The position numbers and the translations under genes are program-made. Source: Eucalyptus grandis (lineage: Eukaryota; Streptophyta; Magnoliopsida; Myrtales; Myrtaceae). From it: 64,000 nt of DNA. Position 1 is the first letter of the stretch. The number at the start of each line of letters is the position of its first letter. The stretch is from contig NC_052617.1 in NCBI RefSeq assembly GCF_016545825.1, forward strand, positions 7,646,600 to 7,710,599, read 5' to 3'. Shown piece by piece: positions 48,440-59,121 of this stretch. Below the pieces are notes generated by a model. That model had not been told where the DNA came from, made no database searches, and saw only the letters and a program-made list of their open reading frames with translations.

Positions 48440-49370
48440 TATCTTGACACATTAATTTCGCACTACACAACAATAATAGAATATAATTAGACATTTCAAA
48501 ACAGAATGTGAATTGAGTTATAGAATATGTAGGCAGCTACTAAAAACCAAATCAATACACAACTTTCCCCTCAAAAAAACGCTCTTAAGTATTGTAGACA
48601 ATTAGCTTTTACTAAATGATAATAATCTGTGTATTTTCATAGATGATAACTCGTGCGCAAATGACACAAGCTAAAAGGAGTCAAATTTGATCATGCATAT
48701 ATCCATTATGCAGCACATTGTTATCCTTCTCTTATATTACCTCTACAATTAAGGACCAGTAATCTAGAAAAGCCACCCAAAACAAAGAAGTTAAGCATCT
48801 AGATTGCCAAAATTCAAAAACATCGGCTTGCCTAAAACAAAGAATTGATCAGAGTAGTTTCATTGAGCAAGTAGTCATAGATGACAACTTGCATTTCTTT
48901 TCTTGTTCCATTAAATTGTGAAGGCAATGACAACTTTGTTTTATGTAGAAGTACCAACTTTACTTGAGCAGGTTACAGAAGAAAAATGAATTGAAATTTC
49001 TAATGGGGGGATGAAGCATTCGGATCTAAACCCACAAGATGCTACCACTAGTATAATGATGCTATCAGAACTCCATCAATTTGAAATTTTCAGCATAATG
49101 ATATGGTACATTAGAACTCCATCAATTTCCAGCAAAATGATGCTACAAAATACAAATGGCAACTCAAAATTTGCTGCCAACAACTTGCTTATCAAGAATT
49201 TGAACTCCAAAAACAATGAAATTGACACCAGAGGGACTATAATCACTGAGCAATCTAGTCTTAGAAATTAGGAATCAATCACTCACTCCCTCCACTGGAG
49301 CAGGAAATGAAATTCATAGCATTTGATGGTATTACCCCGAGATCGTACTCTTGGAGTGAACTTCCAGAAA
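48440..49370. other. hAT 5' region, non-coding
   Basis: AT-rich sequence between the BED finger exon and a GC-rich leader; probably an intron of the transposase gene. Nothing else seen. Confidence 0.4.
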
Positions 49371-50362
49371 TCCAATTTCACCGGGCGAGCGGCGTCCGGC
49401 GCTGAGCAGGGACGTCGGTCGCTGGTCTTTGGGGCAACGGCGTCAGGCATCGCGATTGCTGGCGTCGGGTCATCAGAGCAGAGGCGGAGACAGCAGTAGC
49501 GGCGTCGTGGGTAAGAATCAGAAACCTAGTGACCAACAGCTACGATCGAACGGCCTGAGGATGGAATCGCGGCAGGAACAGTGGTTTCTGGTGTCTGGTT
49601 GCAGCGGCGGTGGAGTAAAGGAGGACCCAACAGTAGGGGCGTCGGGGCTTTTGGCGCGAGCATGGACGTCGGTTGCTGGTCTTCGAGGCAATGGTGACAG
49701 GCATCGCGACTGCTGGCATCGAGTCATTGGAGCAGAGGTGGAGACAACGGCAATGGCGTCGTGAGTCAAAATTGGAAACCTAGTGACTAGTAGCTAGGGG
49801 TGTGCATAGTCCGGGCGGGTGGTTCCCGACCTAGAAACGAAAACCGCTCGCTAAGGACCGGTTCCGAAAAATTGGAACCGGGATCCATTCATTTGTTGCA
49901 TGGATCCACCTGGGAACCAGACCGTTGGTCTGGTCCAGTTCCCGAGTGGATCCATGGAGCCGATCTTGATGCGAAGGCGAGCTGTGGCGTCGCGGTCACG
50001 GGTGAGCGGGCAAAGGGCGCTCGTGGCTGCTGGCGCGGTGGTCAGCGCGGAGGCGAGCTATGGCGTCGTGAGTCACTAGGGTTTTGACATCAGGCGACAG
50101 ATGAGCTTGATAGATCGGGCTACGTCCGTTCGCCTCGCGCAAATCCGAGCCGAGATCCTTGGGAAACCGACCCCATATCGGAAAAGTCGAGAACAAAGGG
50201 GGACGAAATCTACCGTGATTTTGACGCGAAAGAGAAGTCGAGGTGGGTCGTTGGCTACGGTTCAAGCGTGGTGGTCAACGGCAACTCTTCCTCACATTCT
50301 ACCCTTACTCACAGCTCTCAGATCTCACTCGATCTCCCCCTCTCTTTTCAACCTCTCTTTTC

Positions 50363-50365
<3 letters not shown>

Positions 50366-50434
<69 letters not shown>
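50366..50434. repeat. (CT)n microsatellite followed by (CA)n
   Basis: About 28 CT units followed by five CA units. On the minus strand it lies about 45 bases downstream of a TATA-like site, like the GA-rich leaders of some plant genes. Confidence 0.9.
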
Positions 50435-50471
50435 TCATCTCTACTTGACCCCCCTTCATTGAACTCCAGGA

Positions 50472-50485
50472 GGCCCTATTTATAG
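50472..50485 (-). promoter_or_regulatory. Possible TATA box in the nested hAT element
   Basis: GCCTATAAATAGGG on the minus strand, followed downstream by the (GA)n tract. It may be a captured or element-own promoter; no gene product follows. Confidence 0.4.
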
Positions 50486-51756
50486 GCTTAAGGGTCCGGT
50501 CGATAGGGGCATTTCCACTGTCGGTCCTGGGCACACCGACCGGCCTCCCTCTTGGCCGAACCGGCATCTCAACTTGTCTTCTCCGCGTAGGCCTGCTCGG
50601 CATCGAAGGCGTCCGCCAAGACGTCCCCTCCGTCCGAGTTTCTCATCGGATCTCACGCTGCTCTGTTCGGCAGCATTGATGGCTCCTACAAGGCGTCCCC
50701 TCCGTCGTCGGTCTACCCTCCTCTCTCTCTACCCTAGGTTGTCCTACGTGCCTTTGGTCTTCACCAAGCGTGGTGTCCACTGTCTAGCACGAGGAAGGAA
50801 GGAGGAAGATGAAGAGGAGAGGCCCGGACTGCGGAAAAGATGAAAAATGGATTGGGCCACTCGCGTGAGGGAAAAGAAGAAAAGAGGGGAAAATAGGGAA
50901 AATGGTCCGATATCGCTAGGGTTTGTTTTAGTATATATTTTTTAATATTAAATATTAATCGGTCCGGTCCGGGTGGGCGGGTGGGCGGGTGGGCATATCC
51001 GCCCATGGAATTGGGAACCGGACCGGTACCCACCGGTTCCCATAAATTGGAACCGGGAACCGGACTAGTTCCCTCAAGAACCACCGGTTCCGAGGGTTCC
51101 GATCCGGTTTCGGGCTATCCGGGCGGTTCCTGGGTATTTTGCACACCCCTACCAGCAGCTACGATCGGACGACTTGAGGACAGAATCACAGCAGGAACGG
51201 TGGCTTCTACCGTCTGGTTGCAGCGGCGATGGAGCAAAGGAGGACCTAGTAGCAGGGGCATCGCGACTTTTGGCGCGAGTAGAGGCGGTGGGTCACGAGC
51301 GGAGACAAGCTTGGCTCAGATCTGCCTGCGTCGGGTAGTTGTGGCGGGCAAGAGTCAAAGCGGCGTTGGCGATAGGTAGAGGCAGAGCACGGCAGTGACG
51401 GGCGTCGAGCAGCAAGGGTTCGCACGAGCGACGTTGGCGACTAGCGTCCAGCGACGATGGCCTTGAGGGCGAGCGGCATCCGGCGGCGAAACTCAAAGCG
51501 GCGTCTAATAGCGTGAGTTCTCTCCCATAAATCTAAAAGTCTGGACTCGGGAGCGCCGAGCAGGGGAGGGGGGCTCCTTTTTGAACCCTAACTAATTGGT
51601 TCCGATTCCGGTTCCGATTCTGCGACCGATTCCGGTTCCGGTTCCACGACCGGTTCCAATTCCAATTCCCAGAAAAAAGGAACCGAGAACCAGAATCTAG
51701 GAACCGGAACCGATCCTTTAAGAAACCGGAAACCGAACCAGAACAGTGCTCACCTA

Positions 51757-52289
51757 TTGCTGCAACCCCGCCGGCCTCTCTTTAGCTTGTTGTTGGCCTC
51801 TTGTAGCCACATGCAACCACACCGATTGACCCCAATGGAGAAAAAGATGAACAAGCACAAACAAGGGTCAAACTGGAAAAAAAAAAAACGATCAGCGTGG
51901 ATAGTTTTGGAAGATTTTTTTTTTTTTTTTTAACAAACCCTAGGCTTCTTGCATGCCGAGAAGGCCGACTTTTCCTCAAGGTGGGTGTCAAGAATTTTAC
52001 CAAACACCCAATATTTGATCCGAAGAGATATGGATGCCTAAAGTCCCTTCCCAAAGTCTTTTCTAGACGCAACCTTAATAACTAGCCCCACACAAGTTAT
52101 AAAACCGGGTCCTTTGCGCATGGTCTTGTATGCCGAGACTCAGACGTTCCGGCCGTTCAATAGGACCGAGGCATCGTGCGACCTTTCTGCCTAATGAACG
52201 AATAGATTAACACAATCTTGTTTGATGTTGCTTGAGGCGGGATTAAGGTCGACGGGTAGCATGTAGTGACGGGGGTTATAAACCTACAC
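51757..52289. other. Intergenic DNA right of the hAT element
   Basis: Mixed composition with a poly-A run (51880) and poly-T run (51915). No supported gene. It may contain the next intron or exons of the exon-like frame at 52290-52600, but I could not pick one. Confidence 0.4.
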
Positions 52290-52600
52290 CTGGCCAATTT
52301 CCCCGTCCCTGCGGACGAGCACCAGGAGATCCTGGAACACGCTCGAGTTGCCACTAGACCGAACAATGTTGATTTGAACCGGATCGTGCATTTTCGCGTC
52401 GCTGTCTTTGCATTCGTTTGAAGACCTGTCAAGCAGTATCACTTCTCCGGCGAGATGGTTGGATGAGCCGACGGAGATGCTTACGTTTGGTGAGTCAAAG
52501 AGGACGTATGTTCGATCAAACTGGAGGAATTTGAAGACGATTCTTCGTTTGTTCGCATGCCTTTCAAGCACGTCTTCCGTAGGGAGTGTATGGCTGAGTG
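52290..52600 (-). other. Exon-like reading frame, unknown family
   Basis: A 103-codon minus-strand frame bounded by an acceptor (TTTCTCCTCTCGTAG at 52601-52615, good pyrimidine tract) and a donor (CCAG|GTGTAG at 52290/52289). It encodes mixed, globular-looking sequence: LSHTLPTEDVLERHANKRRI, FKFLQFDRTYVLFDSPNVSI, GEVILLDRSSNECKD, VFQDLLVLVRRDGEIGQ. Composition is unlike the element-derived frames nearby. I do not recognise the family and saw no partner exons, so it may be a gene fragment. Confidence 0.4.
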
Positions 52601-53111
52601 CTACGAGAGGAGAAACTTAATACTTATGTCCACTTCGCCGCCCCGAAGCTATGCACACTTATTAGCTAATTAATTCTATTTGTTTATCCCCTACATTCAC
52701 AGTTAATAGGGAAAATGATAATTACAAGCGCCTTTGAACCGAGTACAGATGTACATTTCTTGTATAATAATTTCGTTGCAAGCCAGACTTTTTCACTCTT
52801 TTTGCTCATTTCTTTTACTGATTACATGTTCGCATCGTTGGGAAGTACTATGATTCCGCAAGATGTTTCAAATATATGCCTTTTTCCATAGAATGCATAT
52901 CCATCGGCCATCAGTACATGAAGGTATCTATAAATACTAAACAGGGGCAGTATCATCTTCCTTGACGTATAGAGAGCTCGGAGCTTTATTATTCACACAC
53001 TTTCCCTTACATACTGCACTAGCTAGGAGGAGCAACATATGGCACTTCAGTAGTTTTCTAGTTTTTTCGGGGTATTTTACTTTCTTCTTTCTGTCGGCCG
53101 TCGTGACAATG
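52601..53111. other. 3' flank of GRP-type gene D
   Basis: AT-rich, no gene seen. Confidence 0.5.
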
Positions 53112-53508
53112 CTACTTCCCATGATCACTGGGGCCGCCATGGCTGCCATGCCCATGGTTGTGGTCATCGTCGTCATCGTCATCGTCGTCGTCGTCATCAT
53201 CATCATCATCATGATCATGGTCGTCGTCGTCGCGATGGACAGAAGCACTACGGCTGTACCCCTTCCCAAGACTACCGTGGCCTTTCCCGAGCCCATATTC
53301 CTTCATGCTCTCTTACATGCGCACAAAAATTCAACAGATTATATATATATGAAGTATGTATACAGAGAAGATAGATGAAGTAGTGTGGAAACTTACGAGA
53401 TGAATTAGTATCCTCGACAAGCTCGCGAGCTGCAGCCTTGTAAGAGGAGACGAGAAGAAGCATGGCGAAGACAAGGCCACAGAGCACAAAAACCCTAGAG
53501 GAAGCCAT
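53112..53508 (-). CDS. Secreted poly-aspartate/histidine protein D (GRP type), two exons
   Basis: Exons are 53397-53508 and 53112-53311, intron 85 bases (donor GTAAGT, acceptor GCATGTAAG), same phase as genes A-C, 103 residues. Residues 1-27 are a signal peptide (MASSRVFVLCGLVFAMLLL, cleavage near KAAA/R), then RELVEDTNSS. Exon 2 begins SMKEYGLGKGHGSLGKGYSR, then SASVHR, four Asp, HDH, a run of 16 Asp, and HNHGHGSHGGPSDHGK. The first exon is clearly homologous to A-C; the tail has changed from Gly-His to Asp-His, an obvious candidate for binding divalent cations such as calcium outside the cell (inference). The Asp run is a GAT/GAC trinucleotide repeat and is probably length variable. The antisense hydrophobic frame is a shadow of it. 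Confidence 0.83.
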
Positions 53509-53596
53509 TCCTCAGTGCACCTGAAGGCAGTGAAACAAAGAACTCGAGTTTGCTCTAAGTGATGAATATGAGGATCGAACTTGCATGGTAAGGTCA

Positions 53597-53610
53597 CCTT
53601 ATATATATAG
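53597..53610 (-). promoter_or_regulatory. TATA box of gene D
   Basis: CTATATATATAAGG on the minus strand, about 90 bases upstream of the ATG. Confidence 0.7.
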
Positions 53611-53710
53611 CCTCAGAAGCGTAGAGAAAGGAACTTGCTGGAGGACCAAGCAAAACGAGCGTAGCCTGTTAGATCTTACCTATAGTAAGAGGATTGTCTT
53701 CTTATACAAT

Positions 53711-53765
53711 ACACATAGTTTGGATTTATCTAACAACACACATAGTTTGGATTTATCTAACAACT
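53711..53765. repeat. 27-base tandem duplication upstream of gene D
   Basis: ACACATAGTTTGGATTTATC is present twice with period 27, about 200 bases upstream of the gene D ATG. Confidence 0.85.
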
Positions 53766-53769
53766 TGGC

Positions 53770-54879
53770 AAGTGACAGCCTTAGACTGCAAAAAAAAAAT
53801 TCTGGCGAGATGGTTTCGTATGGTCATATAAAAGGTCCTGGATACTAATGGTTCCAAGGTTATTAGGATGCATTCGCGGATCTTGACATTGGCACATTAC
53901 GAGAAACGACAAGTTCAACGTTTAGTCCCGAAATTTTCTTATTTCAGCATCCAGAATGAGATCGACTCAAGTTGTTCAAGTAAGCTTGAGTGGGAAAATT
54001 GAACCTTGTGGGATGTGATCAATCCTAAATCGGTTAAAAGTTTAGGTCACCTACCGCTCTACAGTTTACCACATTTGTGCAAGGCATTGTATAGGCGGAC
54101 ATGTAGAAACGCGCAATCTTTTTTTTTTAACATGCATGGATGAAGAACAAAATTTTCATTGCTAGAACTTCTTTAAGGGTTCTAACTATTATTTTGTTAT
54201 CAATCTCACAGCGATAACGGATTACTCTAAATCAATTTCAGACATGCATACTTACAATGTTGCAAGTATTGTCGTTTTGGTGCTATTGAGGGTTGTTAAT
54301 TGAGCCACGGTAACATATATCTTTTCAGATGACCAGCAAACATGAACACACATTGTACGCACGCAAGAAATCAAAAGTCGAAACATTAAGCAAAATTGTC
54401 TTTTTCTAAATAATTGGATGCTATGTACATTACATATATCAATACATATATCAATTGGTTCATTAAATAAAGAAAAAAAGTTGGTAAAACTACCCGATCC
54501 AATGAAATTGCATATGGAGAAAGATAATTTTCCTCCTAATCTAAGCCCAAACGAAAGCAAAAGTAGAAATCTCGACCAGCCATTAGTGAAGTCCTGCTAA
54601 AATGGTAAGGTAGCTTGCCTATTGGAAAATAGATACAAGTACTTAAGACACTTCAATGGACATGTGAAGCTGGAGCTTCATACGCTCACTTGCTCAGGTG
54701 AGCCAGTAGTAATATCATCTCCGTCGACGCATAAAGCTGGAAGCTTCGGTTTGTTGGTCACTCACACACATTCCATATACAACGCACAGGAGTATGTACT
54801 AGGAGCAGCAACTTAAAACTCAGAAGGTATCTAATTACATTCTCGCTGTCTTTACTTCCTTCTATGGGTTGCCTTTGTA
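53770..54879. other. Spacer between genes D and E
   Basis: AT-rich; short overlapping frames at 54252-54816 without domain. No gene supported. Confidence 0.5.
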
Positions 54880-55355
54880 GCCAGGCTATTTCCCATGCGC
54901 CATGGCCGTGGCCGTGGCCATGGTCATGGTCGTGCTCATGATTGTTGTCGGGTTCATTGTACTATATGTACTACATCTCATCAGTATATCATCTGCATAT
55001 GTAATATATGATATTTTTTCCTAGTAGAGATCAGAACTATCACATATGTGATGGGATTCAAAATTCCACTGCCAAGTTTCTGTCAAATCATTTCATTCGA
55101 ATGAGATAATATTTACGTGCCCGGATTTCCCTGACTATCACGGGCTTCTCATCGTAAGAATGACGAGAGATGATTACTTCATACGAAACATTAGTAGGGA
55201 GTGCCATTTGATCATACATACGAACCATGTAGAGAAGTCCGGGGGAAGCGATATCAACGAGATGAATGAGTTGCCTCGGCAAGTTTGCAAGCTGAGATCA
55301 TAAGAAGCACCGCAACGAGGAGGCTGCAGAGCACAAAAACCCTAGTGGAAGCCAT
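54880..55355 (-). pseudogene. GRP-type gene E, decayed
   Basis: Exon 1 at about 55257-55355 encodes a clear family signal peptide (MASTRVFVLCSLLVAVLLM) and AEATHSS, but the donor is GTTGAT instead of GTAAGT. A relic of exon 2 at about 54880-54953 encodes NEPDNNHEHDHDHGHGHGHG in a frame that is preceded by stops and cannot be joined in the family phase by any visible acceptor. It then runs past the usual end without a stop. The Gly-His-Asp relic shows E belonged to the same family. The first-exon region was copied, without the signal peptide, into units A and B. Confidence 0.65.
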
Positions 55356-55691
55356 TTCTCAGTTAAATTGAAGCAAAGACTGAGTTTGCTCCTGATGAAG
55401 AATGATTTGCACAAAGTCGCACCTTCGTTATAGACTCCAAAGAGCTCGTGGTGGGACAGGGTATAAACATGTGCGTGCTACCAGTGGAAAATATTTATTA
55501 GATCCAGGAAAATATTGGATTTCACTTCTACGTAACCACGCCGTTTCAATTATATATATGTGAAGACTTGAGTACACTTTAAAACTTGTGAAATAATATA
55601 GTATTCCTAAAGATCAACAATTGGGCATACACAGTAAGACCTCATCTTCCTAACTTTGAATTCTTCTTATGGATGAGTTATAAATATGGAC

Positions 55692-56802
55692 AGGAAAATT
55701 ACCAAAAAAGTCCTAAACTTATTTTTTTTTTACCAATTGAGTCCTAAACCTTTTATTATTATTCCCGATCAGTCCATCCAGCCAAAAATGGCCAACCGGC
55801 GCCGACGTGGCAGCTGGCCGGCGCCAGCGACATTTTTTAATAACATTTTTTTGAAATATTTTATTAATTATTTTTATCTTTTTTCATTCTTTTTTTTCCT
55901 CTCCCTCCTTCTTCCCCGGGCTCCGGCGACCGGCCGAGGGGAGGGCTGGCCGGTCGCCCGATTGAGGCGAGGCGGGCGAGCCCTCGCCATCCGGCAGGGG
56001 GGCGAGCCTGGATTTGGCGAGGCGAGCCCGCCCGGATCCGGCAAGGGGGCCTCGCCGTCGGCCGGGTTTGGCGGGCGAGCCCTCGCAGATCCGGTGAGGG
56101 GGGCTCACCAGATCCGGTGAGGGGGCTCGCCAATACAAGAACCGATCTAGAGGAAGAAGACCTTGGAGTCGCCGACGGAGGCGGCGAGGATGAGGCGGGA
56201 GTCGAGGAGGCCGAGGATGCCGTCGTAGATCTTGGAGAGCTCGACCTCGATCTTGGCGCGGTAGTCGCGGATCGCGTCCGGCAAGGCCCTACTCGCCGGA
56301 TCCGGCGAGGGCTTGCCTCTCGGTCGCCGGGCGAGGCGAGCCCTCGCTAGATCTGGCGAGGAGGGCCTTGCCGACGCGACGGCGAGCCCCCTCGCCGGAC
56401 GAGGCGAGCCCTCGCGATCGGGCGAGGCTCGCCTCGCTGCACCCGGCGATGGCGAGGGCTTGCCCCACCAGCCGCCTCGCCCCGGCGACCGACCAGCCCT
56501 CCCCTCGGCCGGTCGCCGGAGCCAAGGGAAGAAGAAGGAGGAGGAAGGAGGGAGAGGGGAAAAAAAAACAGGAAAAAAGATTAAAAGAATTAATAAAATA
56601 TTTTTTTAAAATAAAATATTATTAAAAAAAAATGTGGCTGGTGCCGGTCGGCTGCCACATCAACGCCGGCCAGCCATTTTTTGCCGAATGGACTGATCGG
56701 GAATAATTATAAAAGGTTTAGGACTCAATTGGTCAAAAAAATAAGTTTATGATTGAATTGGCACAATTGCAATAGGTTTATGACTTTTTTAGTAATTTTC
56801 CC
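55692..56802. mobile_element. Foldback/Mutator-like element with GC-rich core in unit C, 1.11 kb
   Basis: It is flanked by a perfect 10-base duplication AAATATGGAC (55682-55691, 56803-56812); units A and B lack it. The ends AGGAAAATTACCAAAAAAGTC and its inverse, then CCCGATCAGTCCATCC and its inverse, form long inverted arms. The core 55916-56540 is GC rich with many GCGAGGC/GCCTCGC repeats. Both its architecture and its duplication length match the element in unit B at 24289-25625, although the sequences differ. Confidence 0.8.
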
Positions 56803-59121
56803 AAATATGGACATCACCCACATTTATTTAAAGTTAAGTTTTCATGTGAGAGATGTCCAATTGGTTAAACAAGAATTAATTTCTCAAATAAGAGATCTTA
56901 CATATAATAAAAATTATTATTGTTATATAGGGGTTAAACATCACATTCTGTGTACAAAAATATCATAACAATCCATCCTTTTGGAACGTATCAATCATAC
57001 GTGTTATTTCTAATCAGGAGGAATTAATGCATATTCTTCAATTATTCTTCATATTAAATTACGGCAAATCAAAACAACAGAAGAGATATAAGTATTCCAA
57101 AGTCAAATATTGTAGATGTAAGTCCAGCAAGAAACTTTCAGCGACAGGGTTTTTGACGATCACGATCAATAAAATGGCCTCCAAGATTAGATAGTGACGT
57201 GCCGTCGTAAAAAAAGTTGACGCTTGGTCCATATATAACCTTATCTTAGCTTCGAGATTTAGATCAACATGAAGTTCATATAAGTCAGCCTCGGTGGGGA
57301 ACTTGAGAGGGATGTGGCAAATCGGTTTAGATTTAGGTCATCTATCGCTTTCCTCTGCACCTCATCCATGTAAACACACATACAAATATGCGTACGTGAA
57401 GGGCTCTAGATGTTCTTCATGAATACAGACGTATGATAACCTAAATACTAATTATATGATATCCCTCCGAAATAATTTACAATATACGCGATAGTGCAAT
57501 GAATTTGGTCATACATTATAGTTGATTCTTCAACATGTGCTATCAAATAACAGCCTTAACAAAAACAATTACCTGAATATATTATATTCACATATATATC
57601 TTGTATCATTTGCTTATAACTTGATATTTTTTAAATGATTGCATACTCAATCGATAAGTTCAAGGTACACGATGTCCGTAAGGAATTCTCTTATCTTACG
57701 CAACAGTTCATTGTTTTAAGATGGTCTCATCGCTTTTACGTTTTTGTCACTTCATCCGCAGTGATTGGAGCAATTCTTTTTATGCTTTGATTGGTATCAC
57801 ACGAAACATATACGTACAACTATACAAGTAAAGCACCTTGGAGTCTGTGGAGAAAGTTATACGACTTGATTCAGTCAAAATTAACTTCCTTTATTATTAG
57901 AGGATAAGGTAAAGACCTTGCAAAATGGCAATCTAAAATTAATTACGTTGAAAGCAACACGCAGATATCAACAATTTGAAGATTTTACATTCAAAAGCGA
58001 GTGTTTTTTGTCCAAAAAAATTATTGGCTTAATATCAACATTAGCTGTACAATCCTTGCCTTGCTATTTCTCACATCCTACTTTTACTTTCTCAGAAAAA
58101 AGAAAAGAAAGAAAGAGTACGCAATGAGAGATAATGACAAAAGGATATAGGTTGAGTAGAAATGCATTTCCGCACCGGGTTTCATTTCGATTAGAGACAC
58201 ACGTGATAGACTGAGTAGACAAGAAGACTTTTGCACCGTAATGTCCTTTTCGGGTTCTATATTGTTGCAAAAGCCCACTACATGGGACATTTACTTTTGA
58301 ATTAAAAAAATTTGCGACAGGCAATCTGCAAAGAGCCATATTTTCTTGCATCGTTGATCGAAGGAAAGTTTCTTCATTCATACCTTTGACTAGTGTATCG
58401 CACCTTACAAGTCATGATATTATAAATATTATCACCACATAAAAAAAATAAACGAGAGCACCATTCAGAAGTTCAGTTGAAGGAATTTTCCTGAAACCAG
58501 GGTTGGGGAAAAACATGGGCTATTTGCAAATCCGGATGAATGATGCTTGATGCAACGGTGACGTGAAATACTTTCACATGTTCCGGTTGTTGATTTTCCA
58601 GTTGGTTATTCATAAAATAATGGAAACCTGAGTAGACGTTCCTCCGCAGTCACCATGTCCAAAGTTGAAACAGGTGCATAATCATTCTAAGAGCACAATA
58701 CGTACCCGCTAGTATTTATTGAATTAAAACATAACAATGCGTGCGTGCATAACTTGCACTTACTTTGGGAGTCCTCATGTCTAATGTACTTTCTCATACC
58801 CTGAGCTGAATCCGACGTCTCCAATAAGAAAAAGATGGGAAACTCGAGAAACAGCACTTGCTATACAGAGCTAAGGGATAGAATTTGTCGCCAATTAAAG
58901 TGGGTTTTATTCATTCACATGCAAACATCAGTGGACATTTGAGACAACTCGTACTTGAAATCACCAAAAGAACCATCTGAAACGCAACAAAGCTGCTCAT
59001 GACAGTGGAGGAACCATTTTATTCAACCATTATTGCAGAAGCTTTTAAGCTTCTACGAGTTACATGGCATACATTCTCCTACATTCCCAGCAGGATGATG
59101 GACCCAACTGAGTCCCATTAT
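56803..59121. other. Non-coding spacer of unit C
   Basis: Counterpart of 4640-6895 and 16720-19466; no coding exon recognised. Confidence 0.55.

Larger units (their letters stand above)
49795..51151. mobile_element. Nested small hAT element, 1.36 kb
   Basis: Ends TAGGGGTGTGCA and TGCACACCCCTA are perfect inverses, flanked by CTAGTAGC (49787-49794) and CCAGCAGC (51152-51159), an 8-base duplication with two C/T changes, as expected for hAT. Subterminal GGTTCC/GGAACC motifs are many. Inside are a (CT)n tract and a TATA-like site but no transposase. Confidence 0.75.
49380..51500 (-). repeat. Tandemly repeated GC-rich leader of the hAT element
   Basis: A unit of roughly 250 bases containing GGAAACCTAGTGAC, CAGCTACGATCG, GCGGCAGGAAC and GGTTGCAGCGGCG phrases occurs at about 49430-49640 and again from 49660, the second copy being split by the nested element and resuming at 51152. 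Frames on both strands are compositional. Confidence 0.6.
42096..51756 (-). mobile_element. Ac-like hAT DNA transposon, about 9.7 kb, broken and nested
   Basis: Left end TAGGGGTGAGCA and right end TGCTCACCTA are inverse; both subtermini are rich in GGTTCCGGTTC-like motifs, as in Ac-type elements. Flanking ACTGCGAC (left) and GCTGCAAC (right, two bases out) may be a decayed 8-base duplication. The transposase gene reads right to left (48430 to 43241). A GC-rich segment near 44140-44880 interrupts it, and a smaller hAT element is nested at 49795-51151. Confidence 0.75.

Noticed and set aside
50361..50603. Frames with Arg-Glu or Ser-Leu dipeptide repeats
   Set aside because: Translation of the (CT)n/(GA)n microsatellite.
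51782..52432. Minus-strand frames 51782-52072 and 52157-52432
   Set aside because: No domain and interrupted by homopolymer runs; they overlap the exon-like frame at 52290-52600 in a different phase.
52937..53378. Hydrophobic plus-strand frame (Val/Ile/Met repeats) resembling a membrane protein
   Set aside because: It is the antisense reading of the Asp/His codons of gene D.
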